Assembly (NCBI GenBank): GCA_035771175.1
Contig: JAYMFD010002725.1
Location: 1 to 64,000, forward strand
Source of the DNA: Paratinospora sagittata
Lineage: Eukaryota > Streptophyta > Magnoliopsida > Ranunculales > Menispermaceae
Direction of reading: 5' to 3'
Length of the DNA: 64,000 nt
Shown: positions 23,201 to 34,921 of the stretch, one piece after another
Layout: each line of letters begins with the position of its first letter
Position numbering within the stretch: position 1 is the first letter of the stretch
Program-made: the position numbers and the translations under genes
The notes under the pieces: generated by a model
What the model was told of the DNA's origin: nothing
Seen by the model: only the letters and a program-made list of their open reading frames with translations
Databases searched by the model: none

Positions 23201-25170
23201 CTTAAAGAGTAGGTGGAGAAAGCAATCCGGTGGATTGATCGCGATTGCCTCAAACACATTTTCTAAGTAAATTTAGTTCATTTAAACCAAAATTTGATTT
23301 TTAGGGGTCAAAAATTCATCGGGATGTTCGAATGGAGTTCCATCTATTCTGGGGGGTTGCTAGAAGGATATTGGGACTCGCTTAAAGAGTAGGTGGAGAA
23401 AGCAATCCGGTGGATTGATCGCGATTGCCTCAAACACATTTTCTAAGTAAATTTAGTTCATTTAAACCAAAATTTGATATTTAGGGGTCAAAAATTCATC
23501 GGGATGTTCGAACGGAGTTCCTTCTATTCTGGGGGGTTGCTAGAAGGATATTGGAACTCGCTTAAAGAGTAGGTGGAGTAAGCAATCCGGTGGATTCATC
23601 GCGATTGCCTCAAACACATTTTCTAAGTAAATTTAGTTCATTTAAACCAAAATTTGAGATTTGGGGGTCAAAAATTCACCGGGATATTGGAACGGAGTTC
23701 CATCTATTCCGGGGCTTCCTAGAAGGATATTAGGACTCGTTCAAAGAGTTGGTGGAGAAAGCAATATGGTGGATTGGTAGCGATTGCCTCAAACACATTT
23801 TCTAAGTAAATTTAGTTCATTTAAACCAAAATTTGATATTTAGGGGTCAAAAGTTCATCTGGATATTGGAAAAGAGTTCCATCTATTCTGGGGGGTTATT
23901 CGAAGGATATTGGGACTCGCTTAAAGAGTAGGTGGAGAAAGCAATCCGGTGGATTGGTCGCGATTGCCTCAATTTCTTTTTCAAATATATTTAATTCATT
24001 TAAACCAAAATTTTAGATTTGGGGGTCAAATGTTCACCGGGATATTAGAATGGAGTTCCATCTATTCCGGGGGTTCTTAGAAGGATATTGGGACTCGCTC
24101 AAAAAGTTGGTGGAGAAAGCAATCTGGTGGATTGGTAGCGATTGCCTCGAACACATTTTTAAGTAAATTTAGTTCATTTAAACCAAAATTTGATATTTAG
24201 GGGTCAAAAATTCATCGGGATATTCGAACGGAGTTCCATCTATTCTGGGGGGTTGATAGAAGGATATTAGGACTCACTTAAAGAGTAGGTGGAGAAAGCA
24301 ATCCGGTGGATTGATCACGATTGCCTCAAACACATTTTAAAAGTAAATTTAGTTCATTTAAACCAAAATTTGATATTTAGGGGTCAAAAATTCATCGGGA
24401 TGTTCGAACGGAGTTCCATCTATTCTGGGGGGTTGCTAGAAGGATATTGGGACTCGCTTAAAGAGTAGGTGGAGAAAGCAATCCGGTGGATTGGTCGCGA
24501 TTGCGTCAATTTCTTTTTCAAAGTATATTTAGTTCATTTAAACCAAAATTTTAGATTTGGGGGTCAAAAATTTTCCTGGATATTGGAATGGAGTTCCATC
24601 TATTCTGGGGCTTCCTAGAAGGATATTAGGACTCACTCAAAGAGTTGGTGGAGAAAACAATCTGGTGGATTGGTAGCGATTGCCTCAAACACATTTTCTA
24701 AGTAAATTTAGTTCATTTAAACCAAAATTTGAGATTTGGGGGTCAAAAATTCACCGGGATATTGGAATGGAGTTCCATCTATTCCGGGGGTTCCTAGAAG
24801 GATATTGGGACTCGCTCAAAAAGTTGGTGGAGAAAGCAATATGGTGGATTGGAAGCGATTGCCTCAAACACATTTTCTAAGTAAATTTAGTTCATTTAAA
24901 CCAAAATTTGATATTTAGGGGTCAAAAATTCATCGAGATATTCGAACGGAGTTCCATCTATTCTGGGGGGTTGATAGAAGGATATTGGGACTCGCTTAAA
25001 GAGTAGGTGGAGAAAGCAATCCGGTGGATTGATCGCGATTGCCTCAAACACATTTTTTAAGTAAATTTAGTTCATTTAAACCAAAATTTGATATTTAGGG
25101 GTCGAAAATTCATCGGGATGTTCGAACGGAGTTCCATCTATTCTGGGGGGTTGCTAGAAGGATATTGGGA
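20208..25170. repeat. 5,567-bp higher-order block, partial copy 2
   Basis: Matches 14.64-19.6 kb. Differences include AAAGCGTAGG with AATGCGG at about 20.87 kb (also at 20.15 kb), GGCCAAAA at about 21.51 kb, CTTAAAAGTAGG (one base lost) at about 21.77 kb, GAATGGAG at about 23.33 kb and CATCGAGATATT at about 24.93 kb. Some of these new markers are carried into later blocks, so this copy, not copy 1, is closer to the source of the material to the right. Confidence 0.82.
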
Positions 25171-25400
25171 CTCGCTTAAAGAGTAGGTGGAGAAAGCAAT
25201 CCGGTGGATTGATCGCGATTGCCTCAAACACATTTTTTAAGTAAATTTAGTTCATTTAAACCAAAATTTGATATTTAGGGGTCAAAAATTCATCGGGATA
25301 TTCGAACGGAGTTCCATCTATTCTGGGGGGTTGATAGAAGGATATTGGGACTCGCTTAAAGAGTAGGTGGAGAAAGCAATCCGGTGGATTGATCGCGATT
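23440..25400. repeat. 2,333-bp repeat, copy 1 (13-monomer offset)
   Basis: Block with a B (TTAGGACTCGTTC), C (TTATTCG), D1 (ATTTAATTC), A (TTAGGACTCACTT), A (GGTCGCGATTGCG), D2, B (GGAATGG), A (CATCGAG) and A (GTCGAAAA). The same order follows 2,333 bp further on. It overlaps the partial copy 2 of the 5,567-bp block, so the duplications are nested. Confidence 0.82.
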
Positions 25401-25774
25401 GCCTCAAACACATTTTCTAAGTAAATTTAGTTCATTTAAACCAAAATTTGATATTTAGGGGTCAAAAATTCATCGGGATGTTCGAACGGAGTTCCATCTA
25501 TTCTGGGGGGTTGCTAGAAGGATATTGGGACTCGCTTAAAGAGTAGGTGGAGAAAGCAATCCGGTGGATTGATCGCGATTGCCTCAAACACATTTTTTAA
25601 GTAAATTTAGTTCATTTAAACCAAAATTTGATATTTAGGGGTCAAAAATTCATCGGGATGTTCGAACGGAGTTCCATCTATTCTGGGGGGTTGCTAGAAG
25701 GATATTGGGACTCGCTTAAAAGTAGGTGGAGAAAGCAATCCGGTGGATTGATCGCGATTGCCTCAAACACATTT

Positions 25775-27740
25775 TCTAAGTAAATTTAGTTCATTTAAAC
25801 CAAAATTTGATATTTAGGGGTCAAAAATTCATCGGGATGTTCGAACGGAGTTCCTTCTATTCTGGGGGGTTGCTAGAAGGATATTGGAACTCGCTTAAAG
25901 AGTAGGTGGAGTAAGCAATCCGGTGGATTCATCGCGATTGCCTCAAACACATTTTCTAAGTAAATTTAGTTCATTTAAACCAAAATTTGAGATTTGGGGG
26001 TCAAAAATTCACCGGGATATTGGAACGGAGTTCCATCTATTCCGGGGCTTCCTAGAAGGATATTAGGACTCGTTCAAAGAGTTGGTGGAGAAAGCAATAT
26101 GGTGGATTGGTAGCGATTGCCTCAAACACATTTTCTAAGTAAATTTAGTTCATTTAAACCAAAATTTGATATTTAGGGGTCAAAAGTTCATCTGGATATT
26201 GGAAAAGAGTTCCATCTATTCTGGGGGGTTATTCGAAGGATATTGGGACTCGCTTAAAGAGTAGGTGGAGAAAGCAATCCGGTGGATTGGTCGCGATTGC
26301 CTCAATTTCTTTTTCAAATATATTTAATTCATTTAAACCAAAATTTTAGATTTGGGGGTCAAATGTTCACCGGGATATTAGAATGGAGTTCCATCTATTC
26401 CGGGGGTTCTTAGAAGGATATTGGGACTCGCTCAAAAAGTTGGTGGAGAAAGCAATCTGGTGGATTGGTAGCGATTGCCTCGAACACATTTTTAAGTAAA
26501 TTTAGTTCATTTAAACCAAAATTTGATATTTAGGGGTCAAAAATTCATCGGGATATTCGAACGGAGTTCCATCTATTCTGGGGGGTTGATAGAAGGATAT
26601 TAGGACTCACTTAAAGAGTAGGTGGAGAAAGCAATCCGGTGGATTGATCACGATTGCCTCAAACACATTTTAAAAGTAAATTTAGTTCATTTAAACCAAA
26701 ATTTGATATTTAGGGGTCAAAAATTCATCGGGATGTTCGAACGGAGTTCCATCTATTCTGGGGGGTTGCTAGAAGGATATTGGGACTCGCTTAAAGAGTA
26801 GGTGGAGAAAGCAATCCGGTGGATTGGTCGCGATTGCGTCAATTTCTTTTTCAAAGTATATTTAGTTCATTTAAACCAAAATTTTAGATTTGGGGGTCAA
26901 AAATTTTCCTGGATATTGGAATGGAGTTCCATCTATTCTAGGGCTTCCTAGAAGGATATTAGGACTCGCTCAAAGAGTTGGTGGAGAAAACAATCTGGTG
27001 GATTGGTAGCGATTGCCTCAAACACATTTTCTAAGTAAATTTAGTTCATTTAAACCAAAATTTGAGATTTGGGGGTCAAAAATTCACCGGGATATTGGAA
27101 TGGAGTTCCATCTATTCCGGGGGTTCCTAGAAGGATATTGGGACTCGCTCAAAAAGTTGGTGGAGAAAGCAATATGGTGGATTGGAAGCGATTGCCTCAA
27201 ACACATTTTCTAAGTAAATTTAGTTCATTTAAACCAAAATTTGATATTTAGGGGTCAAAAATTCATCGAGATATTCGAACGGAGTTCCATCTATTCTGGG
27301 GGGTTGATAGAAGGATATTGGGACTCGCTTAAAGAGTAGGTGGAGAAAGCAATCCGGTGGATTGATCGCGATTGCCTCAAACACATTTTTTAAGTAAATT
27401 TAGTTCATTTAAACCAAAATTTGATATTTAGGGGTCGAAAATTCATCGGGATGTTCGAACGGAGTTCCATCTATTCTGGGGGGTTGCTAGAAGGATATTG
27501 GGACTCGCTTAAAGAGTAGGTGGAGAAAGCAATCCGGTGGATTGATCGCGATTGCCTCAAACACATTTTTTAAGTAAATTTAGTTCATTTAAACCAAAAT
27601 TTGATATTTAGGGGTCAAAAATTCATCGGGATATTCGAACGGAGTTCCATCTATTCTGGGGGGTTGATAGAAGGATATTGGGACTCGCTTAAAGAGTAGG
27701 TGGAGAAAGCAATCCGGTGGATTGATCGCGATTGCCTCAA
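25775..27740. repeat. 2,333-bp repeat, copy 2
   Basis: Second copy of the C-D1-A-A-D2-B stretch. A visible private change is CTAGGGCTTCC at about 26.94 kb for CTGGGGCTTCC. The A preceding it at about 25.72 kb carries the CTTAAAAGTAGG deletion first met at 21.77 kb and met again at 28.23 kb. Confidence 0.82.
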
Positions 27741-30700
27741 ACACATTTTTTAAGTAAATTTAGTTCATTTAAACCAAAATTTGATATTTAGGGGTCGAAA
27801 ATTCATCGGGATGTTCGAACGGAGTTCCATCTATTCTGGGGGGTTGCTAGAAGGATATTGGGACTCGCTTAAAGAGTAGGTGGAGAATGCAATCCGGTGG
27901 ATTGATCGCGATTGCCTCAAACACATTTTTTAAGTAAATTTAGTTCATTTAAACCAAAATTTGATATTTAGGGGTCAAAAATTCATCGGGATGTTCGAAC
28001 GGAGTTCCATCTATTCTGGGGGGTTGCTAGAAGGATATTGGGACTCGCTTAAAGAGTAGGTGGAGAAAGCAATCCGGTGGATTGATCGCGATTGCCTCAA
28101 ACACATTTTTTAAGTAAATTTAGTTCATTTAAACCAAAATTTGATATTTAGGGGTCAAAAATTCATCGGGATGTTCGAACGGAGTTCCATCTATTCTGGG
28201 GGGTTGCTAGAAGGATATTGGGACTCGCTTAAAAGTAGGTGGAGAAAGCAATCCGGTGGATTGATCGCGATTGCCTCAAACACATTTTCTAAGTAAATTT
28301 AGTTCATTTAAACCAAAATTTGATATTTAGGGGTCAAAAATTCATCGGGATGTTCGAACGGAGTTCCTTCTATTCTGGGGGGTTGCTAGAAGGATATTGG
28401 AACTCGCTTAAAGAGTAGGTGGAGTAAGCAATCCGGTGGATTCATCGCGATTGCCTCAAACACATTTTCTAAGTAAATTTAGTTCATTTAAACCAAAATT
28501 TGAGATTTGGGGGTCAAAAATTCACCGGGATATTGGAACGGAGTTCCATCTATTCCGGGGCTTCCTAGAAGGATATTAGGGCTCGTTCAAAGAGTTGGTG
28601 GAGAAAGCAATATGGTGGATTGGTAGCGATTGCCTCAAACACATTTTCTAAGTAAATTTAGTTCATTTAAACCAAAATTTGATATTTAGGGGTCAAAAGT
28701 TCATCTGGATATTGGAAAAGAGTTCCATCTATTCTGGGGGGTTGTTCGAAGGATATTGGGACTCGCTTAAAGAGTAGGTGGAGAAAGCAATCCGGTGGAT
28801 TGGTCGCGATTGCCTCAATTTCTTTTTCAAATATATTTAGTTCATTTAAACCAAAATATTAGATTTGGGGGTCAAATGTTCACCGGGATATTAGAATGGA
28901 GTTCCATCTATTCCGGGGGTTCTTAGAAGGATATTGGGACTCGCTCAAAAAGTTGGTGGAGAAAGCAATCTGGTGGATTGGTAGCGATTGCCTCGAACAC
29001 ATTTTTAAGTAAATTTAGTTCATTTAAACCAAATTTTGATATTTAGGGGTCAAAAATTCATCGGGATATTCGAACGGAGTTCCATCTATTCTGGGGGGTT
29101 GATAGAAGGATATTGGGACTCACTTAAAGAGTAGGTGGAGAAAGCAATCCGGTGGATTGATCACGATTGCCTCAAACACATTTTAAAAGTAAATTTAGTT
29201 CATTTAAACCAAAATTTGATATTTAGCGGTCAAAAATTCATCGGGATGTTCGAACGGAGTTCCATCTATTCTGGGGGGTTGCTAGAAGGATATTGGGACT
29301 CGCTTAAAGAGTAGGTGGAGAAAGCAATCCGGTGGATTGATCGCGATTGCCTCAAACACATTTTGTAAGTAAATTTAGTTCATTTAAACCAAAATTTGAT
29401 ATTTAGGGGTCAAAAATTCATCGGGATGTTCGAACGGAGTTCCATCTATTCTGGGGGGTTGCTAGAAGGATATTGGGACTCGCTTAAAGAGTAGGTGGAG
29501 AATGCAATCCGGTGGATTGATCGCGATTGCCTCAAACACATTTTTTAAGTAAATTTAGTTCATTTAAACCAAAATTTGATATTTAGGGGTCAAAAATTCA
29601 TCGGGATGTTCGAACGGAGTTCTATATATTCTGGGGGGTTGCTAGAAGGATATTGGAACTCGCTTAAAGAGTAGGTGGAGAAAGCAATCCGGTGGATTGA
29701 TCGCGATTGCCTCAAACACATTTTCTAAGTAAATTTAGTTCATTTAAACCAAAATTTGATTTTTAGGGGTCAAAAATTCATCGGGATGTTCGAACGGAGT
29801 TCCATCTATTCTGGGGGGTTGCTAGAAGGATATTGGGACTCGCTTAAAGAGTAGGTGGAGAAAGCAATCCGGTGGATTGATCGCGATTGCCTCAAACACA
29901 TTTTCTAAGTAAATTTAGTTCATTTAAACCAAAATTTGATATTTAGGGGTCAAAAATTCATCGGGATGTTCGAACGGAGTTCCTTCTATTCTGGGGGGTT
30001 GCTAGAAGGATATTGGAACTCGCTTAAAGAGTAGGTGGAGTAAGCAATCCGGTGGATTCATCGCGATTGCCTCAAACACATTTTCTAAGTAAATTTAGTT
30101 CATTTAAACCAAAATTTGAGATTTGGGGGTCAAAAATTCACCGGGATATTGGAACGGAGTTCCATCTATTCCGGGGCTTCCTAGAAGGATATTAGGACTC
30201 GTTCAAAGAGTTGGTGGAGAAAGCAATATGGTGGATTGGTAGCGATTGCCTCAAACACATTTTCTAAGTAAATTTAGTTCATTTAAACCAAAATTTGATA
30301 TTTAGGGGTCAAAAGTTCATCTGGATATTGGAAAAGAGTTCCATCTATTCTGGGGGGTTATTCGAAGGATATTGGGACTCGCTTAAAGAGTAGGTGGAGA
30401 AAGCAATCCGGTGGATTGGTCGCGATTGCCTCAATTTCTTTTTCAAATATATTTAATTCATTTAAACCAAAATTTTAGATTTGGGGGTCAAATGTTCACC
30501 GGGATATTAGAATGGAGTTCCATCTATTCCGGGGGTTCTTAGAAGGATATTGGGACTCGCTCAAAAAGTTGGTGGAGAAAGCAATCTGGTGGATTGGTAG
30601 CGATTGCCTCGAACACATTTTTAAGTAAATTTAGTTCATTTAAACCAAAATTTGATATTTAGGGGTCAAAAATTCAGCGGGATATTCGAACGGAGTTCCA

Positions 30701-31700
30701 TCTATTCTGGGGGGTTGATAGAAGGATATTAGGACTCACTTAAAGAGTAGGTGGAGAAAGCAATCCGGTGGATTGATCACGATTGCCTCAAACACATTTT
30801 AAAAGTAAATTTAGTTCATTTAAACCAAAATTTGATATTTAGGGGTCAAAAATTCATCGGGATGTTCGAACGGAGTTCCATCTATTCTGGGGGGTTGCTA
30901 GAAGGATATTGGGACTCGCTTAAAGAGTAGGTGGAGAAAGCAATCCGGTGGATTGGTCGCGATTGCGTCAATTTCTTTTTCAAAGTATATTTAGTTCATT
31001 TAAACCAAAATTTTAGATTTGGGGGTCAAAAATTTTCCTGGATATTGGAATGGAGTTCCATCTATTCTGGGGCTTCCTAGAAGGATATTAGGACTCGCTC
31101 AAAGAGTTGGTGGAGAAAACAATCTGGTGGATTGGTAGCGATTGCCTCAAACACATTTTCTAAGTAAATTTAGTTCATTTAAACCAAAATTTGAGATTTG
31201 GGGGTCAAAAATTCACCGGGATATTGGAATGGAGTTCCATCTATTCCGGGGGTTCCTAGAAGGATATTGGGACTCGCTCAAAAAGTTGGTGGAGAAAGCA
31301 ATATGGTGGATTGGAAGCGATTGCCTCAAACACATTTTCTAAGTAAATTTAGTTCATTTAAACCAAAATTTGATATTTAGGGGTCAAAAATTCATCGAGA
31401 TATTCGAACGGAGTTCCATCTATTCTGGGGGGTTGATAGAAGGATATTGGGACTCGCTTAAAGAGTAGGTGGAGAAAGCAATCCGGTGGATTGATCGCGA
31501 TTGCCTCAAACACATTTTTTAAGTAAATTTAGTTCATTTAAACCAAAATTTGATATTTAGGGGTCGAAAATTCATCGGGATGTTCGAACGGAGTTCCATC
31601 TATTCTGGGGGGTTGCTAGAAGGATATTGGGACTCGCTTAAAGAGTAGGTGGAGAATGCAATCCGGTGGATTGATCGCGATTGCCTCAAACACATTTTTT
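27575..31700. repeat. 6,462-bp offset copy of 21.1-25.2 kb
   Basis: Monomers in this block match 21.11-25.2 kb at an offset of 6,462 bp (36 monomers), including the CTTAAAAGTAGG deletion, the AAAATATTAG form of D1, TTAGCGGTC, TTTTGTAAG, the CATATATT variant (here TCTATATATT), GATTTTTAGG, both C forms and the GGAATGG type B. It has both the TTGTTCG and TTATTCG cassettes in the order seen at 16.6-19.1 kb. Private changes include AAATTTTGAT at about 29.03 kb and ATTCAGCGGG at about 30.68 kb. Confidence 0.82.
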
Positions 31701-34700
31701 AAGTAAATTTAGTTCATTTAAACCAAAATTTGATATTTAGGGGTCAAAAATTCATCGGGATATTCGAACGGAGTTCCATCTATTCTGGGGGGTTGCTAGA
31801 AGGATATTGGGACTCGCTTAAAGAGTAGGTGGAGAATGCAATCCGGTGGAGTGATCGCGATTGCCTCAAACACATTTTTTAAGTAAATTTAGTTCATTTA
31901 AACCAAAATTTGATATTTAGGGGTCAAAAATTCATCGGGATGTTCGAAAGGAGTTCCATCTATTCTGGGGGGTTGCTAGAAGGATATTGGGACTCGCTTA
32001 AAGAGTAGGTGGAGAAAGCAATCCGGTGGATTGATCGCGATTGCCTCAAACACATTTTCTAAGTAAATTTAGTTCATTTAAACCAAAATTTGATATTTAG
32101 GGGTCAAAAATTCATCGGGATGTTCGAACGGAGTTCCTTCTATTCTGGGGGGTTGCTAGAAGGATATTGGAACTCGCTTAAAGAGTAGGTGGAGTAAGCA
32201 ATCCGGTGGATTCATCGCGATTGCCTCAAACACATTTTCTAAGTAAATTTAGTTCATTTAAACCAAAATTTGAGATTTGGGGGTCAAAAATTCACCGGGA
32301 TATTGGAACGGAGTTCCATCTATTCCGGGGCTTCCTAGAAGGATATTAGGGCTCGTTCAAAGAGTTGGTGGAGAAAGCAATATGGTGGATTGGTAGCGAT
32401 TGCCTCAAACACATTTTCTAAGTAAATTTAGTTCATTTAAACCAAAATTTGATATTTAGGGGTCAAAAGTTCATCTGGATATTGGAAAAGAGTTCCATCT
32501 ATTCTGGGGGGTTGTTCGAAGGATATTGGGACTCGCTTAAAGAGTAGGTGGAGAAAGCAATCCGGTGGATTGGTCGCGATTGCCTCAATTTCTTTTTCAA
32601 ATATATTTAGTTCATTTAAACCAAAATTTTAGATTTGGGGGTCAAATGTTCACCGGGATATTAGAATGGAGTTCCATCTATTCCGGGGGTTCTTAGAAGG
32701 ATATTGGGACTCGCTCAAAAAGTTGGTGGAGAAAGCAATCTGGTGGATTGGTAGCGATTGCCTCGAACACATTTTTAAGTAAATTTAGTTCATTTAAACC
32801 AAAATTTGATATTTAGGGGTCAAAAATTCATCGGGATATTCGAACGGAGTTCCATCTATTCTGGGGGGTTGATAGAAGGATATTGGGACTCACTTAAAGA
32901 GTAGGTGGAGAAAGCAATCCGGTGGATTGATCACGATTGCCTCAAACACATTTTAAAAGTAAATTTAGTTCATTTAAACCAAAATTTGATATTTAGCGGT
33001 CAAAAATTCATCGGGATGTTCGAACGGAGTTCCATCTATTCTGGGGGCTTGCTAGAAGGATATTGGGACTCGCTTAAAGAGTAGGTGGAGAAAGCAATCC
33101 GGTGGATTGATCGCGATTGCCTCAAACACATTTTGTAAGTAAATTTAGTTCATTTAAACCAAAATTTGATATTTAGGGGTCAAAAATTCATCGGGATGTT
33201 CGAACGGAGTTCCTTCTATTCTGGGGGGTTGCTAGAAGGATATTGGAACTCGCTTAAAGAGTAGGTGGAGAAAGCAATCCGGTGGATTGATCGCGATTGC
33301 CTCAAACACATTTTCTAAGTAAATTTAGTTCATTTAAACCAAAATTTGAGATTTGGGGGTCAAAAATTCACCGGGATATTGGAACAGAGTTCCATCTATT
33401 CCGGGGCTTCCTAGAAGGATATTAGGACTCGTTCAAAGAGTTGGTGGAGAAAGCAATATGGTGGATTGGTAGCGATTGCCGCAAACACATTTTCTAAGTA
33501 AATTTAGTTCATTTAAACCAAAATTTGCTATTTAGGGGTCAAAAGTTCATCTGGATATTGGAAAAGAGTTCCATCTATTCTGGGGGGTCGTTCGAAGGAT
33601 ATTGGGACTCACTTAAAGAGTAGGTGGAGAAAGCAATCCGGTGGATTGGTCACGATTGCGTCAATTTCTTTTTCAAAGTATATTTAGTTCATTTAAACCA
33701 AAATTTTAGATTTGGGGGTCAAAAATTTTCCTGGATATTGGAATGGAGTTCCATCTATTCTGGGGCTTCCTAGAAGGATATTAGGACTCGCTCAAAGAGT
33801 TGGTGGAGAAAACAATCTGGTGGATTGGTAGCGATTGCCTCAAACACATTTTCTAAGTAAATTTAGTTCATTTAAACCAAAATTTGATATTTAGGGGTCA
33901 AAAATTCATCGGGATGTTCGAACGGAGTTCCATCTATTCTGGGGGGTTGCTAGAAGGATATTGGGACTCGCTTAAAGAGTAGGTGGAGAATGCAATCCGG
34001 TGGATTGATCGCGATTGCCTCAAACACATTTTCTAAGTAAATTTAGTTCATTTAAACCAAAATTTGAGATTTGGGGGTCAAAAATTCACCGGGATATTCG
34101 AACGGAGTTCCATCTATTCTGGGGGGTTGCTAGAAGGATATTGGGACTCGCGTAAAGAGTAGGTGGAGAAAGCAATCCGGTGGATTGATCGCGATTGCCT
34201 CAAACACATTTTCTAAGTAAATTTAGTTCATTTAAACCAAAATTTGATATTTAGGGGTCAAAAATTCATCGGGATGTTCGAACCAAGTTCCATCTATTCT
34301 GGGGGGTTGCTAGAAGGATATTGGGACTCGCTTAAAGAGTAGGTGGAGAATGCAATCCGGTGGATTGGTAGCGATTGCCTCAAACACATTTTCTAAGTAA
34401 ATTTAGTTCATTTAAACCAAAATTTGATATTTAGGGGTCAAAAATTCATCGGGATATTCGAACGGAGTTCCATCTATTCTGGGGGGTTGATAGAAGGATA
34501 TTGGGACTCGCTTAAAGAGTAAGTGGAGAAAGCAATCCGGTGGATTGATCGCGATTGCCTCAAACACATTTTTTAAGTAAATTTAGTTCATTTAAACCAA
34601 AATTTGATATTTAGGGGTCAAAAATTCATCGGGATGTTCGAACGGAGTTCCATCTATTCTGGGGGGTTGCTAGAAGGATATTGGGACTCGCGTAAAGAGT

Positions 34701-34921
34701 AGGTGGAGAAAGCAATCCGGTGGATTGATCGCGATTGCCTCAAACACATTTTCTAAGTAAATTTAGTTCATTTAAACCAAAATTTGAGATTTGGGGGTCA
34801 AAAATTCACCGGGATATTGGAACGGAGTTCCATCTATTCCGGGGCTTCCTAGAAGGATATTAGGACTCGTTCAAAGAGTTGGTGGAGAAAGCAATATGGT
34901 GGATTGGTAGCGATTGCCTCA
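31150..34921. repeat. 3,772-bp higher-order unit, copy 1 (21 monomers)
   Basis: Twenty-one monomers from a GGAATGG type B to a type B with TTAGGACTCGTTC, repeated immediately to the right. Markers inside include GGAGTGATCGCG (31.85 kb), CGAAAGGAG (31.95 kb), GGGGGCTTGCTAG (33.05 kb), GATTGCCGCAAAC (33.48 kb), CGAACCAAG (34.28 kb) and the first CTCGCGTAAAG copies (34.15 kb). By eye I find only three differences from the next copy: GGAACAGAG (about 33,386), GGTCACGATTGCG (about 33,652), and AGAAGGAT against AGAAGAAT at about 38,450 in the other copy. Confidence 0.9.
34030..34209. repeat. Hybrid B/A monomer
   Basis: Begins as type B (GAGATTTGGGGG, CACCGGGATATT) and changes within a few bases to type A (TCGAACGG, a six-G run, TTGCTAG, CTCGCGTAAAG). 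The switch is between CACCGGGATATT and TCGAACGG. The same hybrid lies in the next unit at about 37.80 kb, so the exchange preceded the 3,772-bp duplication. A comparable hybrid with its switch further right occurs at 47.86-48.04 kb. Confidence 0.75.
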
